From: Penium margaritaceum
Lineage: Eukaryota; Streptophyta; Zygnematophyceae; Desmidiales; Peniaceae
Reading direction: 5' to 3'
DNA: 34,688 nt
Assembly: GCA_023375785.1 (NCBI GenBank)
Contig: SZWC01004874.1
Coordinates: 121,795-156,482, forward strand
Under the pieces are notes generated by a model, which did not search any database, had not been told where the DNA came from, and worked only from the letters and a program-made list of their open reading frames with translations. Positions 28,860-34,688 of this stretch are shown here, one piece after another; position 1 is the first letter of the stretch, and each line of letters opens with the position of its first letter. A program made the translations under genes and the position numbers.

Positions 28860-29610
28860 GGGACCTGACGAATGAGCGACCATGAGCCAATTGAACTCAA
28901 GAACCAGCTAGATAAGATGCTCAATCAGGGGTTCATCAGACCCTCCATGTCACCCTACTAGACACCTGTACTTTTTTCCAAAAATGAATCTGGGAGGATG
29001 CGGATGTGCATACACTGCCAAACATTTAACACCATGAAGAACCACTACCCTCTTCTGCAAGCAGATAAATGTTTTAACCAATTCTGTGGAACTTGGATTC
29101 TCACCAAAATGATCCAACACATCGGCTATCATTAGATCCGCGTGTCTGATAATGACATTACAAACAACATTCCGTATCAAACATGGGCATTTTGAGTTCA
29201 TAGCCATTCTGTTTAGACACACAAACACCCCACAACATTCATGGCGATGATGAACAAGATTTTCTGCCCGTACCTTGATGAATTTGTTGTCGCGTATCTC
29301 AGACAAATCCTGGTACACAGGTGCGCACCCAAAGAGCACAAAGGACATCTCTAAAAGGTTCCTCAGTTTTACAAAAAGAGAAGTTGTATGAAAACATCCC
29401 AAAATACGACTGTGGGTACCATTTGATCGAGTTTCTGGGCCACACCATCAGTGAGGGACAGATCACCATGGACCCCAAAAAGATTAAGGCAGTCGCTGAT
29501 TGGCGAACTCTGAAAACATTCAGGACGTCCAAGTACTCTTGGCTTCTTCAACTACTATCATTGATTCATATAGGACTATGCTCGAGTGTTCGTGCCTCTC
29601 TCTGATCTCA
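28860..29610 (+). pseudogene. gypsy reverse transcriptase remnant, catalytic DD lost
   Basis: HEPIELKNQLDKMLNQGFIR, PSMSPY, PVLFSKNESGRMRMCI and HYPLLQADKCFNQF follow the gypsy RT from its start. Then HIGYH and IRVSDNDITN, and FMAMMNKIFCPYLDEFVVAY is followed by LRQIL where YLDDIL is expected, so both catalytic Asp are lost. After a frame change, IEFLGHTISEGQITMDPKKI and KAVADWRTLK (29321-29605) give the RT thumb/connection. Several TAG, TAA and TGA interrupt it. Confidence 0.85.
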
Positions 29611-29666
29611 CCCATAAAACCACTGAATGGAACTAGGAAGATAGCAAACAAGAACCATTCAATTCC

Positions 29667-30120
29667 TTGAGAAACGCTGTGACCTTGGTGCCAGCCTTAC
29701 GATTAATAGACCAGAAGGTGGACTGCATCATGGCTACTGACACATCAAATCGAGCACTTGGAGCCATTCTCCTCCATAATAACAGCAGTTGGAAACAACA
29801 GATAGCATACATGTCTCAAACGTTGCACAGACCGGAGCTCAACCAGGCGGTGCACGAAAATGAAATCCTTACGATTGTGCACACATTCAAAACATAGCAG
29901 TGCTACTTGGAATGCCGGTGATTTATCATCTGCACTGGCCATCACACACTGAAGTATGTCAAGATTCAGCTCAATCTGAGCCGTCAACAGCACCAATGGA
30001 TGGATTTTCTTGAGTCTAACTTTGACTACGACGTCAAGTACCGACCTGGAAAAAAAAATCTAACGGACGCTCCAAGTCCACAACCAGATGTGATGGCCAA
30101 GATCAACACGCTACTTGTTG
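29667..30120 (+). pseudogene. gypsy RNase H remnant
   Basis: CIMATDTSNRALGAILLHNN carries the first Asp, and LHRPELNQAVHENEILTIVH the Glu region. TAG at 29895-29897 interrupts; reading continues CYLECR, FIICTGHHTLKYV, QHQWMDFLESNFDYDVKYRP, GKKNLTDAPSPQPDV. The last motif normally reads N-x-VADALSR, so it is altered here. The domain is recognisable end to end despite the breaks. Confidence 0.85.
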
Positions 30121-30464
30121 AACAAGACCCGTACCTCACGATACTATTCGCAAAAGGATAGGAGGAGTTTATGGGTTGGAAAGGACAGGCTCTGGTTTGA
30201 CAACCCCTACTGGAAACAGAGATTCACTTGCCATGTTGTCATACTTGCAAATAAGGAACTACCAAGGATTCTATTGGAGGAATTCCACGACAACAGTCCT
30301 GATGGACACTTTGGCGAGGACAAGATGTTCTAAAAGCTTGCAAAGTAGTACTAGAAGGACAACATGTAAACCGACGGGACAGCCTTGAGCAATCTTTTTG
30401 ACAATTGTCAGTGCCAAAAATCTCATTGCGCGAGGCCACCACGACTACTACAACCACTCCGGTG
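30121..30464 (+). pseudogene. start of gypsy integrase (HHCC zinc region), truncated
   Basis: LLEEFHDNSPDGHFGEDKMF gives the two His of the HHCC motif. After stops, FDNCQCQKSHCARP holds the CxxC position, and RLLQPL follows, the usual text before the integrase core. The core itself is absent; at about 30464 the sequence changes to the Pro/Ser-rich end of a copia gag. Confidence 0.75.
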
Positions 30465-31155
30465 TAGGCTCTGCCCGCTCCTTCACCTCCGCGGGATCCA
30501 GACGTAGCTCTACGCACACATCTTCTCCATTGCCTGCAGCAGCTGCCTACAACACTGTCCTCTCTGCACCTTCTCCACCTACACCCTGGGGTTGGCCCCC
30601 GGGATTTGGAGGTCCTGTCTACTTCGGGCCTCCTTCCGGCTTCTACTCACCTCCATCATGGGCGTCCCCCGTTCCTGGTCCCCAGCCACACTCCTCTGCC
30701 GCACTCATCACCGGACCGCCTGAGGACGAACGCCAGTTGGACTCTGCGCTCTCTCATGCCATCCACCAGCGTCACTTCCGTGATCAGGGAGGTGAGAGTG
30801 TACGTTCAGTCGAGGAGGGCCTTGCGTGTGTTGTTGACTTGTCTCTTCGTGGACCCCCCTCCGATCATGTTCAGGGGTGTCCCCCAGATGATGTCACATG
30901 GATTGAGGATTGGCAGTCGTACAGTCTCCCTCGTTGCCTGGCTGCTTGTGGCCAGCGCCTTTTTCAACGTTCTGCCATTGCTGTTGTGAGTCGTGACCCT
31001 ACGTCTGTCCGTGTGACGGGTGGCTTCTGGATTCTTGATTCAGGGGCCACCCACCACATGACTTCCTGTCCTTCAGTGTTTGTGTCGTTGGGTCCTGTTG
31101 GTTCTGTTCGCTTTGTGTGCACTGGCTCTCACCACCTTCTCCCTGTCCAGGGTGT
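30465..31155 (+). pseudogene. copia gag C-terminus and protease of element 3
   Basis: Frame 2. A Ser/Pro-rich part (SPLPAAAAYNTVLSAPSP, GWPPGFGGPVYFGPPSGF) leads to DDVTWIEDWQSYSLPRCLAA and the protease core WILDSGATHHMTSCPSVF (catalytic D at 31037-31039), with DSG intact. At about 31155-31165 a one-base loss shifts the meaningful frame to frame 1 (VVRFVGPGGELFLPDVLFV). The 546-codon open frame from 30398 crosses the gypsy junction and this shift, so most of its length is not a real protein. Confidence 0.85.
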
Positions 31156-31159
31156 CGTG

Positions 31160-32430
31160 TCGTCCGCTTCGTTGGCCCTGGGGGGGAGCTCTTCCTCCCT
31201 GACGTTCTCTTTGTGCCTGCTCTTGAGCTCAGTCTGCTGTCTGTTACGACTCTCGACGACCAGGGCATGGACTTCTCATCCAGTCGTGGTGTTGCCTCTG
31301 TCATGCATCGCAGCACTGGTCGTGTCCTACTGCGAGGCACTCGCTGTGACCGTCTGTTCCGCGTGCCCTCGTTTGCACCTCATCCCTCCACGAATGCTCT
31401 TGTTCATGTGGCCCGTTCCCTCACTCCTGCACATGCACAGTTGCTCCATCGTCGTCTCTGTCACATTCACACTGCTGCCATTGAAAGTCTGCTTCGGGAG
31501 ATGCCTGCGAATGGCCTTGATGCCGACATGTTCTCTGCACCCTGCCCCACTGACTGTCTCGACTGTGCTCAAGGTAAAATGCACCGCTCCCCATTCTCCA
31601 CTTCTGAGTCTCGCACGTCTCACCCACTTGACCTCCTACACGCTGATGTCATGGGACCCCTTGCCCATGACGCCCTTGGGGGTGTCGAACGGTATGTCCT
31701 CTGTCTCACAGACGATTTCTCTCGGATGCGCTGGGTTTTTGCTCTTCGGCAAAAGAGTGACGTCTGTTCCACACTTGAGTCGTGGCTACCACAGGCTGAT
31801 TTGGCCTGTGGTCGCCGGCTCAAAGTCTTTCGCTGTGACCGTGGTGGCGAGTTCATGGGTCCCACCGCTCTCTTTCTCACCTCTCGTGGGGTGTGTATGG
31901 AGCCCTCGGCACCTTACACACCCCAGCAGAACGGTGTCTCGGAACGCTAGAATCGCACCCTCGCTGATGGAGTTCGTACTCTCCTCAGCGAGTCCTCCCT
32001 CTCTTCCGTCTTTTCCTTTGAGGCCATGTGCTACATGACCTGGGTATGGAACCGTGTCCCCCACGGTCCCCTTCCTCGCCACATCACCCCCTTTGAGCGC
32101 TGGTATGGCCGCCGTGCTGACCTCCGTCTTGCTCGTGTCTGGGGCTGTGTGGCTGTTGTCTGGTTGCCAGAGGACTCTCGTGATGGAAAACTGAGTCCTC
32201 GTGCGCGCCTCTGCACATTTCTTGGCGTCTCTTCCATGTCTAAGGCATGGCGTTTCTGGGACCCCGACCGCTCCCGTGTCATCGAGTCGCGTGACGCCCT
32301 CTTCTTTGAGGATGTCTTTCCCCGTGACCTGTCCCATGTCCCTCCTCCGTCGTCTCTCTCCTCGCTTCGTCGGCTTGGGGGGGGTGGGTCTATTCCAGCC
32401 TCCGATCTCCGTGCGTCCACGTCCTCTCCT
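31160..32430 (+). pseudogene. copia GAG-pre-integrase and integrase of element 3
   Basis: Frame 1. LLHRRLCHIHTAAIESLL and CPTDCLDCAQGKMHRSPF give the zinc part. The core has LLHADVMGPL (Asp at 31644-31646), VFRCDRGGEFMG (Asp at 31837-31839) and QQNGVSER (Glu at 31942-31944), a complete D-D-E. TAG at 31948-31950 follows directly, where element 2 has Trp. The same frame continues MTWVWNRVPHGPLPRHITPF, WLPEDSRDGKLSPRARLCTF and IESRDALFFEDVFPRDL. One stop apart, the integrase looks functional by motif. The frame is lost between a run of eight G (about 32380-32387) and 32430. Confidence 0.9.
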
Positions 32431-33082
32431 CAGACACATCCCCTGTTGTCACTCCTACGGACAGTGACGAGGACTCGGTCTCCTCCAGGTCAGGGGCCTC
32501 AGCGCCCTCCCTGGAGTCCGAGTCACCCCGGTCCTCAGCCGGTAGCCCTGTGTCCTTACCGTCTACCGCCATTCCCGAGTCCTCACACTCGGCACCTACT
32601 CCCGCACAGTCCACTGCTCGCTCCACTTCCATCTCATCCCCTGGCCCTGTAGTTTCTCCGGTGCTTGACACCACTGCAGGCGGTGAGCCTCAGGTTCGGC
32701 CCCCTTGCCCAGAGCCTTATACTTGTGGGGGGAGACTTCGTGCTCTTCCCTCCTCTCAGCCCTCCTCTTCTAGGGCGCCCACTGAGCCTCTCCCGGCAGG
32801 CTCATCCACTGCCTCTCAGCGAGTCACTCGCTCGAGAGCCACACCCTCCACAGCTGGTCCGTCAGTGCGCCCCACCGGCCTTGATGCACTGGGCCCATCT
32901 GTGAGCGTTGTACACCCAAACTCTGCAGTTGGCTATGCTCTTGTAGCCCACGAGTTTCACAGTGCTCTTGAGTCTTCTGTCGCTGGTTATGTCGCCGCAT
33001 GCTTTGCGGCCGCTGGCCTCCCCACTCTCCCTCCTGAGCCCACCACTGTCCGGCAGGCTCGTGAGGCAGCAGACGCTGACCT
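32420..33082 (+). pseudogene. Ser/Pro-rich INT-RT linker of element 3
   Basis: Frame 3. DTSPVVTPTDSDEDSVSS, ASAPSLESESPRSSAGSP, VTRSRATPSTAGPSVRP and VAHEFHSALESSVAGYVAAC. This is the low-complexity acidic/Ser-rich linker usual between copia integrase and RT. It lacks the 12-residue array of element 2. It runs into the N at 33083. Confidence 0.8.
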
Positions 33083-33083
33083 N
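33083..33083. other. unknown base (N) at a gap in RT
   Basis: Upstream the linker reads TTVRQAREAADAD in frame 3; downstream RT starts DRYKARLTAKG in frame 2. In element 2 about 45 codons separate the matching points (about 10310 to 10449), including KATGSKWAFRRK. That block is absent here, so the N marks a deletion or an unfilled assembly gap rather than one uncertain base. Confidence 0.85.
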
Positions 33084-33988
33084 TCGACCGGTACAAAGCA
33101 CGTCTCACAGCAAAGGGGTTCTCCCAGATCCCCGGCGTTGACTTTGATGAGACCTTTGCACCGGTCGAGAGATACACCACGGCTCGAGCACTCTTGAGTC
33201 TCGTCGCCCAGCACGACTGGGAACTGGAGCAGATGGATGTCAACGCCTTCTTGCACGGGAAGCTCGATGAAGAGATCTACATGATCCAGCCCCCTGGCTT
33301 CACCGATGGCACAAGCAAGGTCTGGAGACTGCGTAAAGCCCTCTACGGGCTCAAGCAGTCTCCGCGATGCTGGAACATGGAGATCTCCTCGACTCTCGAG
33401 CGGGGAGGTTTCCGTCGCAGCTCGGTCGATCCAGCGCTCTTCTTGAGCGCCCCCTCAGAGCCGTTTGTGGTAGTGTTGGTCTATGTTGATGACCTGCTCA
33501 TTGCCTCACCCAGCCCGGCAGCTGTCCAGTCAGTGAAAGACCTGCTGCAGTCTGTGTACAAGATGAAGGACCTACGTCCTGCACGGGTGTTTTTGGGGAT
33601 GGAGCTTGAGCGTGATCGTCAGCGTCGCACCCTGCACGTGCACCAGGCCGCGTACATACGCACGCTGGGGGAGCGTTTTGCTCATCTGCTCGCAGACGTT
33701 CCCACCGCGTCCACACCAATAACTCCAGCAGGTCAGCGCCTGCTGAAGTCATTGGACTCAACACAGCTGGGAGAGCCAGTCGACGTCACCGATTACCTTA
33801 GTGTTGTCGGCTCCCTTATGTATCTCGCCACCACCACTAGGGCAGATGTGGCCTTCGCGGTCAACTTCCTTGCCCAGTTCTCACACCAGCCTTGGCAGAA
33901 GCATCTCGAGGCCGCACTGCGAGTCGTCCGCTACGCGTTGTCCACTGCACGTGTAGGACTCTGCTACCGTGCTCAGCCCTCTCGTTGA
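33084..33988 (+). pseudogene. copia reverse transcriptase of element 3 (N-terminal part missing)
   Basis: Frame 2, open without a stop to 33988. DRYKARLTAKGFSQIPGVDF, DETFAPVERYTTARALLSLV, WELEQMDVNAFLHGKLDEEI, MIQPPGFTDGTSKVWRLRKA and LYGLKQSPRCWNMEIS lead to the active site VYVDDLLIA (YVDD 33482-33493). Then PARVFLGMELERDR, VDVTDYLSVVGSLMYLATTT, RADVAFAVNFLAQFSHQPW and VVRYALSTARVGLCYRAQPS. It ends at TGA 33986-33988 because one base shifts the frame; RNase H follows at once in frame 3. About 45 codons of the fingers region are lost at the N. Confidence 0.92.
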
Positions 33989-34463
33989 CGGCTACACAGA
34001 CAGCGACTGGGCACATGACACAGATGCTTGCAGCCGCACTGGTTATATCTTCCTCGTCGGGGGGACTGCAGTCTCCTGGAAGAGTGGAAAACAGGGTTGT
34101 GTTGCTAGGAGCTCCAGTGAGGCATAGTATGTGGCACTGGGTGCAGGTACGTGTGAGAGTGTTTGGCTGTCCCGCTTGTTGCAGCAGTTGCGTGTTCCCA
34201 TTCATTGCATCACCCTGCGTTGTGACAACTAGAGGGCGAAGGCAATCGCTGAGCACGATGGCATGCATCACTCTCGCACTAAGCACATCAACATTGAGCA
34301 TCACTTTGTACGCGAGCGCATTGCTGTTGGTGAAGTTCAGGTCGTCTGGGTCGACACTCGTCAACAACGTGCAGACTTTCTCACCAAAGCGCTCAGCAGT
34401 GGAATGTTCAAAGCGGCCGTGCATGCTGTTGGCTTGCTGCGCTCTCGTGATGCCGCCGGTTGA
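33981..34463 (+). pseudogene. copia RNase H of element 3
   Basis: Frame 3. LVDGYTDSDWAHDTDACSRT has the first Asp, then GYIFLVGGTAVSWKSGKQG and VARSSSEA, then TAG 34125 and YVALGAGTCESVWL. LRCDN is followed by TAG 34230, where the family usually has Gln, then AIAEHDGMHHSRTKHINIEH and TRQQRADFLTKALSSGMF. It ends at TGA 34461-34463, the natural end of pol. Two premature TAG are its only breaks. Confidence 0.9.
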
Positions 34464-34530
34464 TGTGATCCCTGTGTTGTTCACCTCGTTCCATGTTTTC
34501 GTGTGTGTGAGGCCTGTTCGCCTGTGGGTC

Positions 34531-34539
34531 ATGGAGGAG
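34531..34539 (+). other. polypurine tract of element 3
   Basis: ATGGAGGAG immediately before TGTTGG of the LTR, matching the position of CATGGGGGAA in element 2. Confidence 0.75.
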
Positions 34540-34688
34540 TGTTGGTTATTGTCACAAACACGCGCAAGTGCCCTCTTGTCTCCATTCATGCACACACCTC
34601 ACCACTGCAGGTGATTGATCTGGATTAAGGCTCCCTGGTGCAAGACTGTGGTGCAGCATGAAGAACACAGAGGATGTGCCTCCCTCAA
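34540..34688 (+). repeat. start of the 3' LTR of element 3 (cut by window)
   Basis: TGTTGGTTATTGTCACAAAC begins like the element 2 LTR (TGTTGGTTATTTCTCACA) but soon diverges. The end lies outside the window, and no 5' copy is present for comparison. Confidence 0.75.

Larger units (their letters stand above)
26586..30464 (+). mobile_element. Ty3/gypsy retrotransposon, heavily decayed, truncated in INT
   Basis: Domain order gag, PR, RT, RNase H, start of integrase, which is the gypsy order. Stops of all three kinds and many frameshifts occur, so it is older or less constrained than the copia elements. It stops within the integrase zinc region at about 30464, where copia element 3 begins without an LTR. 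No 3' LTR is present. Confidence 0.88.
30465..34688 (+). mobile_element. Ty1/copia retrotransposon 3 (5'-truncated; runs off right edge)
   Basis: Relative of element 2 with better preserved motifs: protease WILDSGATHHMTS, full integrase D-D-E, RT YVDD, RNase H, PPT, 3' LTR start. Reading frames go 2 (gag end and PR), 1 (PR end and INT), 3 (linker), 2 (RT), 3 (RNase H). Its stops are TAG at 31948, 34125 and 34230. The 5' LTR, PBS and most of gag are missing at the junction with the gypsy remnant. Confidence 0.92.

Noticed and set aside
30398-32038. 546-codon open frame as a single novel gene
   Set aside because: It starts in decayed gypsy sequence, crosses the element junction, and beyond about 31160 runs out of frame with the real integrase.
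31786-32439. 217-codon minus-strand frame opposite element 3 integrase
   Set aside because: Antisense shadow; the plus strand encodes a clear integrase C-terminal region.

Overview
This window looks like eukaryotic nuclear DNA built almost entirely of decayed, nested LTR retrotransposons. I find no convincing host gene, rRNA, CRISPR array or prokaryotic feature. Four primer binding sites resemble the plant-type initiator-tRNA-Met site (TGGTATCAGAGC). Ty1/copia and Ty3/gypsy pol remnants are abundant, and their decay is rich in CAG->TAG and TGG->TAG changes. A repeat-rich genome of the green-plant lineage (alga, bryophyte or vascular plant) is the most natural reading, but this is inference.

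Layout. (1) 1-2632, minus: copia element 1, with gag and PR-INT in one frame broken by three stops; its pol runs off the left edge. (2) 2640-4280: leader/LTR-like sequence, a tRNA-like relic (about 3511-3590) and an inverted LTR fragment (about 3700-4096). (3) 4281-12766, plus: copia element 2 with both LTRs, a PBS, a CAG/CAA/GTA-rich leader, decayed gag, PR, INT, an 11-copy 12-residue repeat in the INT-RT linker, RT, an open RNase H frame and a PPT. (4) 12790-25498: a third LTR of the same type (L4), split into three pieces by two minus-strand LTR elements, A (12840-18678) and B (19059-25368). A and B each have LTRs, a PBS and a trinucleotide-rich leader. In place of pol they carry a zinc-knuckle, acidic, coiled-coil-like reading frame. 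(5) 25499-30464, plus: a badly decayed Ty3/gypsy element (PBS, gag, PR, RT, RNase H, start of INT) with a (CAA)n tract upstream of its PBS. (6) About 30465-34688, plus: copia element 3, 5'-truncated, with PR, INT, linker, RT, RNase H, PPT and the first 149 bases of its 3' LTR.

How the parts relate. Elements 2 and 3 are relatives; they align along pol, which locates lost catalytic residues and stops. A and B are relatives of each other with diverged LTRs. They have no pol of their own, so they would have needed enzymes in trans. The best candidates for something undescribed are the A/B family with its coiled-coil frame and repeated ETRxPGD-type unit, and the strand-asymmetric CAN-rich leader shared by element 2, A and B. 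Coordinates of LTR ends, PBS and stops were read by hand; homology statements come from visual comparison, not from a search.
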